The notes below the pieces were generated by a model. That model made no database searches. It was not told where the DNA came from and saw only the letters and a list, made by a program, of their open reading frames with translations. A stretch of DNA of 64,000 nt. It comes from Cyanodermella asteris (taxonomy: Eukaryota > Ascomycota > Lecanoromycetes > Ostropales > Stictidaceae). Where the stretch lies: NCBI GenBank assembly GCA_900618795.1, contig UYJD01000008.1, positions 124,001 through 188,000 on the forward strand. The letters are read 5' to 3'. The number at the start of each line of letters is the position of its first letter. Within the stretch, counting starts at the first letter, position 1. Positions 1 through 10,693 of this stretch are shown in pieces. Position numbers and translations under genes: made by a program.

Positions 1-38
1 GAAGCACCGCCAGTGCATGTCAGTGGGAGCCCATTTGA

Positions 39-407
39 GAGCCCTGTCAATCCGACAATCCTCGAAGGCGGCTCAGCCAGGGACTCGAGGAGCGATTTCG
101 CCCAGTAGGCTTCCAGTCATTGCGCCGCCCCCGCGACGAGACCACGATAGCAGCGCTGGACTCATGGCGGCTCGAGCAACCCACGATTGGGCCGTCCAAC
201 CTGTGGCGCTCCTGGTTGGCCTGTTTAAGGGAGGCGGCGTCGCTACTCGCAGAAGTCGATACGAGCGAGTTCGACAAGCAGTCGTTGCCGAAGGGAAAGG
301 ATATGTGGGGGGAGGAAGCTCTGACATGCTTCTGGCAAAGGTTGGAACGAGTTGATCGCCATGCTGAGCCGTTGTTGCAGCGAGACTGGCGTCCAATCGA
401 GGCGTGA
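39..407 (+). CDS. possible 3' exon of an unrecognised gene
   Basis: A frame is open from base 39 to a TGA at 405-407, about 122 codons, with a protein-like mix that includes Trp, Phe and charged residues (for example the stretch SNLWRSWLACLREAASLL). There is no convincing ATG at its head, so if real it is the last exon of a gene whose start lies left of the window or is not visible. I do not recognise the protein; a zinc-cluster regulator tail is only a guess. The support is weak and the frame could be chance. Confidence 0.2.
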   Translation, partial: EPCQSDNPRRRLSQGLEERFRPVGFQSLRRPRDETTIAALDSWRLEQPTIGPSNLWRSWLACLREAASLLAEVDTSEFDKQSLPKGKDMWGEEALTCFWQRLERVDRHAEPLLQRDWRPIEA

Positions 408-2613
408 TGCGGCGATAGCCCGATAGCGTTCGCGTTGATCCCTCGAAGCATGAGGAACATAAACAGGCTATAGGCCGGGCTGCGTCGAACGTGCCGGCGC
501 AGAAGCGCTTATCTCTGCCGCAGGCGATGCTTTGACTGTTTACCTGTCGTGTATGGCTTCATGGCCGCCATGGCTATATTGTGATGACCCGTGACGATGC
601 AGTCCTACGGTGACGAATAACATCGACTGCAGCTGCTGCAGCACGTCGGCAATGACGAGGCAGGGCCGGCTGTCCTCCCAGACGCCGCAGCTGGGTCTGC
701 GAGCAGATGGAGCCAGGCTGCATCGATCAGTCGTGGCCAGCTGGTCGGAGAGGTCGGAAGCCTCGAAGCGCACGGATACGTGAACGGATCAAACCCCCCT
801 GGCAATGACAATCTGAGCTCCGTTACGAGTACTGTCTTCCTTCTTGCGACGAGCAGCCCCGAGAAGACTCTACCTTGACTTCCTGCGCAAGGTCTTGCAT
901 AGACATTCGATCAGGCTCAGACACCGTTGGTTATAGAGACTCTTTCAGTAGATTTGTTGAGATGTGTATCGCACTTTTCATCGCCGACTTGACACATGCC
1001 ACAACTGGGTCGTACTAACCCCTTACTGCTCGTTGACCGAGCAGATGACACCATTGAACGATCGTGTCCGCCGCGTAGTACAACGGACACCCTGACTCTT
1101 GTCAGTTGTCAGTTGTCACGAAGCACACCACCATGCAGAGTTACACTGCGTCGAGTATGCGGCCCGCACGTGTCGGGCGGAGCTATGAATGCCGATCGGC
1201 TGCTTGAACTATGATCCGTTTGGTCACGCCCTGAACCTCTTCCATACTGTACCAAAAGAAGGCCGCCACGCCAGATCAAAGGCGACATCTAGCTGAGCGA
1301 AAATTGCCTGGTTTTCACTGCTCGCTTTGTAAGTTCAGCGCGCTTCGGCTGCGTAATTTGCGTCGTAACATGCTTCGTAGGTCGATCTCGAGGAGACTGT
1401 GCAGGCCGCGAACGGCAAGATTGATGGCAACGACATTATCAGATCGGGAAATGACCAGGGAGCGTGGAGAACTGGTACGTCGGCTCAATCGCCATTTCTG
1501 TAGCAGAATTAAGCGCAAAAAAGGCGCAATGTCCGTTGACTGGCGCCTCTGATAAGCTCGACCAGAGTATCAGGGTCACGCAAGACCTTTTAGCCGGTGA
1601 ACGAGGAGATCAAGAACAAAACTTCCGTGCATGCTCATCCCTTCTTGACGGACACACACGGTCACCTACCTACCTGAGTAGGTTCGGCAACACGTTGGCA
1701 AATAACATTGACCCGAGCAACGTGTTCAAGGGCTATTTGGCAGCGACGCATTCGCAAAACTAAAGTTAATGCTCTGTGCAGGACAATATCCGTGATACCC
1801 GTCTGAGGTCGTGTCGCATGAACGTGGTGCAGTGCTTTTCAAATTAGTGCTTGTTGGCTTGTGGCGCGATAAGCAAAGCGCTGTCACTGGTTGTTCAGGA
1901 CTCGGACTGAGACGGTGATACAGATGTGCTAATCAACTTAACTCACTGGACGGGATTGCGATTACTGAACGTTTTATATAAGCTGGTATGCTCAGAGTCG
2001 TTCTTGCAATCCTTTCACTCGCCTGTGCCGCCCGAGTGCTGCTGCCCGAACGCTGAGCTGAAGCTCGTCTCATTTGCGAAGTCTAGACAGGTGAAGATGT
2101 GGGCAGTCCCGCTCGAGAGGTTGCGGCCGACCCCCTGCTGCGATGCTCCGGCGCATTGATCGATTGAGGACACGGTCAGAATAGACAGAGCAAGCTGCGA
2201 TCTGTGCGAGCGGAAAGTCGAGATTGTTGTTGCGGCCTCGACTTACCGGATCAGGCAGGAAGTCGCGCTTCAAGTTTCCGCACCGAGAACAGCGTGTCTC
2301 CCTCGCCGCAAGTATTACGACGACTTGGCTACCGTATCTGCTCAATTGCATTGATTCGCTGGCTTCCTCTTGTGCGTTTCCACGCGTCAGGCAAGTAGGA
2401 ACGACCGTGGGCAAGATGTGAGCTACGCTGGACTGGGTTCTATTTGCTTTTGCAAAGGCATTGCCTTTACTAATCGGCCTCACTCCATTCGAGATCGTGT
2501 GCAGCTCAGCTTACCTCGGGGAGACTGATCTCGATGGTTCTTTCAGATGTGGACTCACCCATCCAAGTCTGATCAATTCGGAGGCCAATCGATGCTACTA
2601 GCTCCTGCCAATG
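408..2613. other. intergenic, no gene seen
   Basis: Short overlapping open frames occur on both strands, but none has a good start, intron pattern or recognisable motif. I see nothing I can support here. Confidence 0.6.
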
Positions 2614-3780
2614 TTACTCGGTGCGCTCAACCGCCCCCGCGAGGGCCATGACCATAGAGGTCGGAGTGTGTTGCAAACGATGAAGCGTTTTTCAAAGGAA
2701 TAGCAAATCCCTTGACCAGGATCTTTGAGTACTCAGATTCCATGGTGTCCTTGATATGGTTGACAATGGCGCAGCATTTATCATCGTCCCAATCATGAAG
2801 AATTGCTCGAAGATAATGCGCTCGTGCTCCCTGAATAGGCTGAGGTGTGAAGTCGTGCACTGTCGCCTCTATCTAATCATTGGGAACCACCCTTTCGATG
2901 GTGGTTGATAAATCCTGAAGGACTACTTGTCCAGGCAGGGCCGGAAAATGGTGCTTGTTTTCTTTTAGTTCATGGCCAGTTGATGCGCCTATTTCAACGA
3001 CAGTGACACCATCGTCTCCTGCAACCAGGCCTCGAAGCACGCGATTTCCGAAGGGGCAGGAATCCAGCCACGAGACATAGCCTGTACGTGCCGAGATCAT
3101 ATATTGCTCAAAATTCTCCTGTGCGTCAGGCCTGCTTCCTAGCTCACCGAAGAAGTCTGGCTTACTATAAGCGACATAGGATGGTAGGTGAGATGGGTCC
3201 GTCGGATTGCTGTACTTGGTCTCCCGCAAGTAGTGCCGAGTCGAATGCCTGGCCGGAGACAAGAGGTCATGGCTATGGAAAAGTTAGCACCAAGAGCGGA
3301 GGCCTGGCTCACGATTTTGCGCACAACAGCCTGATTCCAGCGCCACGCCCTCGTTTGCGAAGCAATGCGATAGCTTAGTGGCGCGATACACCACAACATC
3401 CGCTTCGTCGACCGCATACATGGACGCGAGGCCTCTCAAGATTCGACCGAGCAGCGCTTTGTCCGCCCCAACCAACGTACCAAGCTCGTCGATGGTCACA
3501 GGGTGGTCGGTCCTTTCGAGATGGGGGAAGATGCCAAGGTCAACCCCGATCTTAGTGAGGGAGCCATCGACAGGCTGTCACTGTATTTCCGGTGTACACG
3601 ATTAGACTGGAGACGAGGCCAATGAATCCTCAGAGGAGCCCACTTACAGCAAAGATGATCTGCTCCACGAGTTCTCCCGGATTCTGAAGTCCGATCGAAA
3701 GCTTGTGAGACGCCAGCGACAGCTCTCTTTGCAGTCGCCTTTGCTCCACTATCTCTGAGGATTGCTTCAAAGCGCTGCTG
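2614..3780 (-). pseudogene. decayed fungal O-methyltransferase (SAM-dependent, class I)
   Basis: Pieces in successive minus-strand frames match, in the right order, the fungal O-methyltransferases that act on secondary metabolites. There is a helical N-terminal segment ending near PGELVEQIIFA, a winged-helix dimerisation region (TIDELGTLVGADKALLGRIL), the substrate-side segment with RETKYSNPTDP, a SAM loop read as VVEIGASTGHE (usual form DVGGGxGH), then GARAHYLRAILHDWDDDKC with the catalytic-type His-Asp, and a final MALAGAVERTE. At least one intron (near 3600-3650) still looks normal. The gene is interrupted about three times, so it looks non-functional and moderately old. The neighbours give no sign of an intact metabolite cluster. 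Confidence 0.82.
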
Positions 3781-4709
3781 CGGCGTTCCACTTCGACAAC
3801 GAGACGGCTTTACGATGGACCCTTGTTTGCACTGAAATCCAATCTGGAGATTTTTCACTAGACTGAGTCCGAATCCACACAACTGAATGACTTGAACTTA
3901 CAAGAAATGTGCGTAGGATCGTAGCAGAACATATGCACCGGAATTGCTCACCTTGTAATGGCTGTTTCTACTTCTGCGCCAAACTATACCCTAAGCAACA
4001 ATGTAGCGCAACGGGCCTCAGGAAGTTTGGCTAAAAGCCCAGCGACACCATGCGGCGTCCAGGGATTAAGTAGAACTGCGGTAATCTCGACCACGCCGGG
4101 CAAGACGCTTCCCGCTCAGCAGCTGACTTCAGCTGGATAACCCTTCGACAACGACTTCAATGGCTGCGTGCAAGGCCTGTTTGCGGGCCCCTTACCCACC
4201 TGTAACATCGCGCGGCGGACGAATAGGCTATTGAGATACATTCAAAGCTCGATTAGGAGGTGTAGCACGAGGTGGGACGGTCCGCGTTAATTCGCTTGAC
4301 CACGTGTAGGATTAAGCATGTATCCAGACAAGAATCGACATCGGCTTTGTGAGACTTATGTACAATAGTATCTTAATCATAAAGTATATTGGCAAGCCGA
4401 CGACGAGACGGTCAAGTCAAGTCCGAGGGCATCCACATGTAGAGCGCCTCCGCCATATGAACCAGCTAGAATCATTCGAAGTGTCATGGGAGCTGACCAT
4501 TCTCACAGCCATCTCACTCTCAAAGCTATCAAATAGTCACGACAGCTCATACAACGACCTTGCTAGGGTGGCGACGAAAAGTGTGGAGTACCACGTAATG
4601 AGCCCACCTCAATTACCCGAGCGTTGCCTTTGATGGCCGGCCTCTCGCGCTAGGCTGGTGAATGGGCACTTCTGCGGGATAGCACGTCAGGGTGAGGCTT
4701 CTGCCAACC
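3781..4709. other. intergenic, no gene seen
   Basis: This stretch lies between the decayed methyltransferase and the 3' end of the deformylase gene. I see no coding exon, RNA gene or clear repeat. Confidence 0.6.
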
Positions 4710-5747
4710 TCAGTTGAACACCACCGTCTTCTGTCCGTTCAGGAACACGCGCCTCTCACTCCACCACTTGACAGCAGCAGCCAAGACCTGACTCTCAACA
4801 TTGCTACCCTCCTCGACCAGCTGCTTCGGATCCATACCATGATCTACCCTGGCCACCCTCTGCTCAATGATCGGACCCTCATCAAGATCCGCAGTGACAA
4901 AGTGTGCCGTTGCACCGATAATCTTGACACCCCTCTCATAAGCCTGATGATACGGCTTTGCGCCCTTGAAGCTCGGCAAGAAACTGTGGTGGATATTGAT
5001 GATCCGTCCACTCATCTCGGTGCAAAGCCGAGGGCTCAGCACTTGCATGTATCGCGCCAGCACGATCAGATCGATCTCGTTCTGCCTCACCAGGTCGAGG
5101 ATCTGCGTTTCCTGCGCCTCTTTGGTGTCCTTGGTCACCGGCAAGTGGTGGAAAGGGATGTCATAGGACTTGGCCAGAGCCTGGAATTCCGGGTGGTTTG
5201 ATACGATCAAGGGGATGCTGATTGGCAGTTGCCCGGTTTTGGCTCTGAAGAGGAGGTCGTTGAGGCAGTGGCCAATTTTGGAGACCATGATCAGGATGCG
5301 TGGCTTGTGTGTTTTGGGTACGATCTCGTAGTCGACGTTGAGCCTGGTTGCGAGTTCTTTGAATGGAGCATCGATGGAAGAGGTCGAGTCGGTATGTCCG
5401 AAATGGACTCGCATGAAGAACTTCTCTGATACCGGGTCGGAAAATTGCTGGAGGTCGAGGATGGTGAGGTTGGCGTTGGCAAGGATTCCTGAGACAGCAT
5501 GGACAATGCCAGATTTGTCCGGGCATGACAAGGTGAGAATGTGGTCCGACATGTTGAATGTGGCTTCGGGCACCTTTATCTTGGTGGAGGTCGCGAGAGT
5601 TCGAGGTCGGGACAGAAGACTGGTCGAGATATAGCTAGAGAGGCTGGTCCGGATGGCGGGTGCTGAGGTATACTGATACAGTAGACTAGCAATCGTTGAA
5701 CGTCGCTTTGCAGTGAAGAATACCCGGGCACCTACGCTGCAAAACAT
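4710..5747 (-). CDS. formyltetrahydrofolate deformylase (PurU family), probably mitochondrial
   Basis: The 345-residue protein would hydrolyse 10-formyl-THF to formate and THF, balancing the folate one-carbon pool. After an N-terminal leader comes an ACT domain (LTLSCPDKSGIVHAVSGIL), then the formyltransferase fold with the catalytic triad in NIHHSFLPSF (about N251 and H253) and LDEGPI (about D290). The start at 5747 is chosen because residues 1-54 (MFCSVGARVFFTAKRRST onward) are rich in Arg, Ser and hydrophobics with almost no acids, like a mitochondrial presequence. An in-frame ATG at 5552 (MSDHILTL) would give a leaderless form, and the frame also extends upstream to an ATG at 5885. No intron is needed. 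The length matches bacterial PurU plus a leader. Confidence 0.93.
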   Translation of the reverse strand: MFCSVGARVFFTAKRRSTIASLLYQYTSAPAIRTSLSSYISTSLLSRPRTLATSTKIKVPEATFNMSDHILTLSCPDKSGIVHAVSGILANANLTILDLQQFSDPVSEKFFMRVHFGHTDSTSSIDAPFKELATRLNVDYEIVPKTHKPRILIMVSKIGHCLNDLLFRAKTGQLPISIPLIVSNHPEFQALAKSYDIPFHHLPVTKDTKEAQETQILDLVRQNEIDLIVLARYMQVLSPRLCTEMSGRIINIHHSFLPSFKGAKPYHQAYERGVKIIGATAHFVTADLDEGPIIEQRVARVDHGMDPKQLVEEGSNVESQVLAAAVKWWSERRVFLNGQKTVVFN

Positions 5748-7601
5748 TGGGCGGAGATGCTGATCGAGCAGGATGCAGAATGACTCATCAACAACCTTGC
5801 TTGACGCTCTGAGTCTGTGTACTCGATGTGAAGAGCATTGATGATAAGGATGGTTCTGAATGAAAGCTTGTGCAATTTCAGGCATCCTCTATGCGTCCTT
5901 ACCACTGGTTGTGCACTCGATTTTGCAATCTCTAGTCGCGATATCGGGCATGCACGTGACCTCAATGCTGCACGTTTCGAACGTTGAGACATCGTATCGA
6001 TACATCGAAATATGGAATGATGGCCCCATGAGACGCTAGCACATGCTCAGAATTATTGTCGCCTTTACAGAAGTGGGGGACGGATGGTGGTGAACGTCGA
6101 GGGTCAAGTTGTAGATAAATTAGCAGCTAGAAAGTATCATTTGCCAGCCAGGGTGGCATAAGTCTTCGCGGAGGAACTTAGCTACTATCTAGTTATTCAG
6201 ATCCGTCGACATTACCGAATACGTCTAAGATCTGAATCGCCAAAGTGCATAGCTATGTTACTGCCCACTTATACATCTGCAGAGATGCCTATAGAAGTAG
6301 CAATCAAAGTGCGCAGGAAAGTAGGTGCGCGACGGCTTCAGTCGGGTCGCTTTGATCGTCCAGCTCGGAGCTGGGAGATTATCATTGGATATATATTTAA
6401 CTTTTGAAAGCTCGACTTATCAATCACATTCGGGGATATGGTTTAGGGGGTAAGGAAGATTCTACCGCATACTTCGCCTCCACTAATACTAATTCGCCGT
6501 TCAGTATAATGCTCCCTTCGCACTAGTCGTACGATTTGGGAGAGGTCCTGGGTTCGATTCCCAGTATCTCCAGCTTTTTGCTCATCAGATGCTCTGATGA
6601 AGTAGTCTCTACACATTTTGAATCGAGGTTGTGGTGCTGGGGCGATTTGGACGACCAAAAGCGTCTGAATGGCGTCAAAGTTTTTGCAGCGGCGGAACGT
6701 GAAGTGGTGCTGCCGAGCAGCGCACACAAGGCTTAGCAGGATGCGAAACGTCTGATCATGCAAGGGCGGCAGCAGCTCAGCAAGCTTCAACATCTCTCCC
6801 CGCGTCAGCCCACCAACTCAGAGAGTCATCATTTTCTCTCCAAATCGCTGCCGACGGGCTGCCTTCCCGAATGAGAGTCTTTCGGCCACCAGGCCTGCCC
6901 CAGCTTCGGATCTCGCCCTTCGGCTCTGATTCTATGTCCGCACACAGTCCAGCGGCGCGGTGGGGACGTTGGAAGAGTCGATCCAGAGCACCTCTACCAC
7001 CCGGTTCGAACCGACCTTGGCGAGCGATAAGATTGAAAATTGGCTGATCACATCATCTTCTTTGTGTTCCTGGCCGCCGGCCATTCGAGACTCTGACTCG
7101 TCGACCCTCCCACCCCTCACTTTTCTAGAGCATTTTCGTCGCAGCCCTCCGGAACCGCTACCAAACCTCTATTCCCAGGCCCTTGCTCGTGCCAGATCGT
7201 GACGTGGCAGCCAGTCGAATGACAGCTCTGATCCGAAGCACGCGAGACGCTATGAGTCTGCAGCTCAGTGCGCCGGTTCTGATAACACCCGGGACATTGC
7301 TCGATCAGGCTTCGTTGGCCAGGGATGCACTATTCTTGTACTGGCGCTTTTGTCTGTTCCCGGTCCGTCGAGCGGTCAAGGACTCCAGGCACATGCGCTC
7401 AAATCGTATATGTCATTGACTTGGTGACCCGTTGAGCTCCCTGATTCCCGAAACCTTAATCTCATACAGAGTCCTGACTTTCACGCTTGTATCTCTAAGC
7501 TATTTCTAATCCACGACAGTCTTCGCAGTTATATCTGCGCCGCCGTCAGGACATCCTTCGCGGCGTGGCTGCGCATTCATCAGACCCTCCAGGAAGTACC
7601 C
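5748..7601. other. intergenic between divergent genes, holding a tRNA-like locus
   Basis: This is the shared upstream region of the deformylase (minus) and the aldo/keto reductase (plus). It is AT-richer near 6000-6420. The only feature I can support is the interrupted tRNA-like gene at 6432-6572. The pyrimidine-rich stretch just before 7602 looks like the reductase leader. Confidence 0.6.
6432..6572 (+). tRNA. tRNA-Ala(CGC)-like gene, interrupted (probable relic)
   Basis: The 5' acceptor GGGGATA (6432-6438) pairs with TATCTCC (6565-6571) over seven bases with one G-U. An A-box-like TGGTTTAGGGGG follows the acceptor, a perfect B box GGTTCGATTCC sits in the T arm (CTGGG/CCCAG), and TTTTT follows at 6575-6579 as a Pol III stop. 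An anticodon stem CTCCC/GGGAG (6512-6516, 6538-6542) encloses a loop with anticodon CGC and a 14-nt intron-like insert containing GTACGA, nearly complementary to the anticodon loop. About 54 extra bases separate the D arm from the anticodon stem, where no intron is normal, and the D stem pairs poorly. I therefore think it is a broken tRNA gene. Confidence 0.45.
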
Positions 7602-8909
7602 ATGGCCTCAATATTGACCCCTCCACCCGATGAGGCTCTGTCTAACATTCTGCCGCCGCTGATTTTCGGCACGGCAACATTCAACACTCAGTACAACCCC
7701 GATCCCTACAAACTTCCCACTACTGAGTTGGTTCATGATGCTCTCAAAAGAGGCATTCGTGGATTCGACACATCGCCGTACTATGGCCCCTCGGAGGAAT
7801 TGCTCGGCCGAGCCCTCGACACCTCATTCGTCCACGAGAATTTTCCACGTGAGGACATTTTCATCCTCACAAAATGTGGGCGAATAAGTGGAAACCAGTT
7901 TGATTATTCCCGCGCTTGGGTGCGCCAATCTGTTCAGCGTAGTCTGAAGCGCTTGCACACCAATTACCTCGATGTCGTCTACTGTCACGATGTCGAATTT
8001 GTCTCCGCAGAAGAATGCCTTGAGGCTGTCGAAGAGCTACGTAGGATACGTGCTGAAACTGGTAGCATCAAGTATATTGGTATCAGCGGCTACCCTGTCG
8101 AGATCCTGTGCGAGCGAGCTGAAATGATCCTCGAGAAGACTGGACAGCCGCTTGACGTCGTCATGAGCTACGCCAACTACACTCTGCAGAATTCGGGTCT
8201 TCTCACCAAGGCACTGCAGAGATTGAAAGCCGCCAAGGTCGAAGTCGTACCCAATGCATCAGTGCTCGGCATGGGCCTGTTGAGAAGAAATGGCGTCCCC
8301 CAGGGTTCGCAAGGAGACTGGCATCCCGCTCCAGACGGTCTGCGCAAAGCAGTCACACAAGCTTCAGCTTATTGCGACGAGCACGATGATAAGCTCGAAA
8401 AAGTCGCCATCCGACATGCTCTAGAGAGCTGGCTTCAAGAAGGCTCAATAGCTGGCTCCCGCGGTGACCCCGCATCTGGCCTACCTTGGAAGCGCGAACA
8501 CGTTCAGCTCGGTCAGAGAAGGCTTGGCGTGTCAGTGATGGGCGTCAGCACAATGGAAGAATTGGAGGAGACGATGCGCGTGTGGCATAGTATTCTCGAC
8601 ACTCTTGGTGGTGGAGAAGTACTTGCTGCCATGACTGGACGGACTGATCGTGAATGGGGCATCAAGCGACGAAAAGAGGTCAGGGAGCGAGCGGCGGAAA
8701 TTCGGAAAATACTAGGTCCGTGGTACGACTACGCGTGGCCGTCCCCGGATGAGCAGTATCTGAAGGAGAGGGCTACAAAAGACGACGCCAGGAAGAATGC
8801 GGCCGTTATCACGAGCTACGCCGCTCAATTGGAGCATCGATTCAGTACACACCAGCTCCAAAGCTTCCACAGCAGCCGCAATACGTTGCTTTTTATTCGT
8901 GAGACGTAA
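7602..8909 (+). CDS. ARA2: aldo/keto reductase, D-arabinose 1-dehydrogenase (Ara2) type
   Basis: The 435-residue single-exon protein has a full AKR barrel. The catalytic tetrad is readable as D56 and Y61 (GFDTSPYYGPSEELLG), K91 (FILTKCGR) and H129 (DVVYCHDVEF). By family knowledge, Ara2-type enzymes oxidise D-arabinose to the lactone with NAD+, feeding D-erythroascorbic acid synthesis. The barrel ends near GPWYDYAWPSP, and about 60 further residues follow with no family match I know; the gene is longer than yeast Ara2 (about 335). The tail may be real or may reflect an unseen splice near the 3' end. The start is the ATG in the context ACCCATGGC at 7602. Confidence 0.88.
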   Translation: MASILTPPPDEALSNILPPLIFGTATFNTQYNPDPYKLPTTELVHDALKRGIRGFDTSPYYGPSEELLGRALDTSFVHENFPREDIFILTKCGRISGNQFDYSRAWVRQSVQRSLKRLHTNYLDVVYCHDVEFVSAEECLEAVEELRRIRAETGSIKYIGISGYPVEILCERAEMILEKTGQPLDVVMSYANYTLQNSGLLTKALQRLKAAKVEVVPNASVLGMGLLRRNGVPQGSQGDWHPAPDGLRKAVTQASAYCDEHDDKLEKVAIRHALESWLQEGSIAGSRGDPASGLPWKREHVQLGQRRLGVSVMGVSTMEELEETMRVWHSILDTLGGGEVLAAMTGRTDREWGIKRRKEVRERAAEIRKILGPWYDYAWPSPDEQYLKERATKDDARKNAAVITSYAAQLEHRFSTHQLQSFHSSRNTLLFIRET

Positions 8910-9881
8910 CTCAGAATCGACGCTCAAAGACAAGCTCGGAGCAACATTGTTAGCGTTAAACTGTCCACTGATAGAGATTCTGCGTTTAGTATTGCAAATT
9001 CGACGAGTGCTCATGCGCACGTCGCAAGGTCCGATTGCGGAGATCTTGCGACGCACGGCTGGGCACTTTTCGTTCACAGGAGGAACAACCAACCCGTACG
9101 AGGAGGAAGTGACAACCATTTTGGAGGCCTGAACCGACGAGCACAACCCGGTCGTAAACATGCTGTCCGGATGATCGCCTGTGAGAATCCGCTGAAGAGA
9201 CCTTGACCATGTCCGAGTATGTCCCCTTCCGGCATAGCTTCATGCTTTTCGACATTGGCTGCGTCAACCTCGGCTCATTTTCGATTATGGCAAGGCGTTT
9301 GCACGAAAGAGTCCACGGTTTCCTCGTGTCGCTCATCCCCCAGCACTTATGTGCATAGAGCCTTGAGTAGATGGCTTTGCTCATGGTCCGTGGCAGTGAC
9401 GTTGGTACTGACCCTCGCGTCTTCGTCCAAAGATTTTGGTAAGGTCGTTCCTGGGAGTGGCGAGTAAGGGGGCCGCCTTATTGCTTACTAATGGGTATAG
9501 CTCTTCCGATGTGACTTCACCACGCAGCTTACAGTGCTAGTCACCCTCAGCAAAGCTCGCAAGGGAAGCGACGAGCATCGCAGTGATCTGGACATAGTCC
9601 ACACGAGAAGAACCGCCCTGTTGAGTAGTTACTTGCGCCGTAAATCATTTGAGTATTCTAATTCTTGGGCCAACATTTTCAAACTAGCAGTCAAGTGTTC
9701 GTGCTTGCTCGTATATTTGATTGTCTTCCTTCACCCAGCTTGACATCGTGTGCAGCACTCAGATCCTGCTTTGGCTGCGAGACCTTTTTTCTGCGTTTCG
9801 CTCGAAGATTTCTCTGGGCCCTCTCTTGTTGGTCAGCCACATACTCGAATAGATTTGGACAGCGTACATGCCTTGGTTCTT
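8910..9881. other. intergenic, no gene seen
   Basis: Several short open frames exist on both strands, but none has conserved motifs or supported splice sites. I see nothing else. Confidence 0.6.
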
Positions 9882-10172
9882 TTAGGCTGCTATGGTACAG
9901 CGCTCACAGACACAGTGCTCACAGTCCATGCACTGATCGAAAAGGTTTGGCTGATAGGTGCAGGAACAACAGGTCCAGCGTCCATTGCGCTGCGATAGAA
10001 GACAATTTGACTTTCCACAGACAGATTGACTGCTGTACACATACGTTGCGTAGTGCTGGTCACACTTGATTCTTCTTCCTGAGCTGGACCTTCCCGCGTT
10101 GGCACAGTAGTTGATACCGCCAGTTGATCTCTCATGCCCACAACGATGACGAACTCGGCGTCGACTGCACAT
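9882..10172 (-). CDS. small Cys-rich protein, possible zinc-binding
   Basis: The 96-residue frame starts at the first ATG (MCSRRRVRHRCGHE). It holds about 14 Cys plus His in a zinc-ribbon or finger-like order: RHRCGHE near the start, then NYCANA, VCGKSNCLLS, WTCCSCTY and a dense C-terminal CMDCEHCVCERC. Uncharacterised small proteins with this CGH-start and WxCC centre are, as I recall, common in Dothideomycetes. There is no signal peptide or membrane segment, so it is probably intracellular. The gene stands alone in a gene-poor stretch. The regular cysteine spacing argues that it is real; no function can be assigned. Confidence 0.5.
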   Translation of the reverse strand: MCSRRRVRHRCGHERSTGGINYCANAGRSSSGRRIKCDQHYATYVYSSQSVCGKSNCLLSQRNGRWTCCSCTYQPNLFDQCMDCEHCVCERCTIAA

Positions 10173-10693
10173 GATTTTCAAAGTTTTTAGTCGCTAAATA
10201 GAGTGAAAAAAGACTGTCTGTGTAGATTGAAGCAGTACATTCAAGGTATCTTTTTATACTGAAATGCCAGCGCTTCGCATGACATACATAGGCAGACCTA
10301 CGGTTTGATTACGCGCCGTCCAGATCTCTACAATTCTGCGTTCTTGGAGCGTCCCTGTGTTCAACCAAAAGGTTGTTTTTCTCGCAACCATTCTTTGCAC
10401 CCAAACTCACCATTTCAGTAACTCAAGCGGCAAATACAGCCCTACGAGTGGGTTCTCTGGTTAAGCGCCCTGGAAACCAGACTCCGCCATTCAATTTTTT
10501 TTATATTTTTTTTTGCACTATGGGACTCACAGGCAGGCGCTAGAGGTATCAGCGGCTACCGTGGGCCTCGGATTGGCTGTCGGCTGTTTCAAGTGGCTCT
10601 AGTGCTGGCTGCCAAGACAACGACGACAGCTCAAAACTCTGTCAGCGGCGACTTTCTTTCCAGGTTCAAAAACGTCCATAACAGCTTTTTGTG
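10173..10693. other. intergenic upstream of the kinase-like gene
   Basis: This is an AT-rich stretch with T tracts near 10497-10515 and no coding signal. It probably carries the promoter of the gene starting at 10694. Confidence 0.5.

Noticed and set aside
6443-6793. Minus-strand frame with a GDTGNRTQDLS-like peptide
   Set aside because: It is the translation of the reverse strand of the tRNA-like sequence, a common false ORF.
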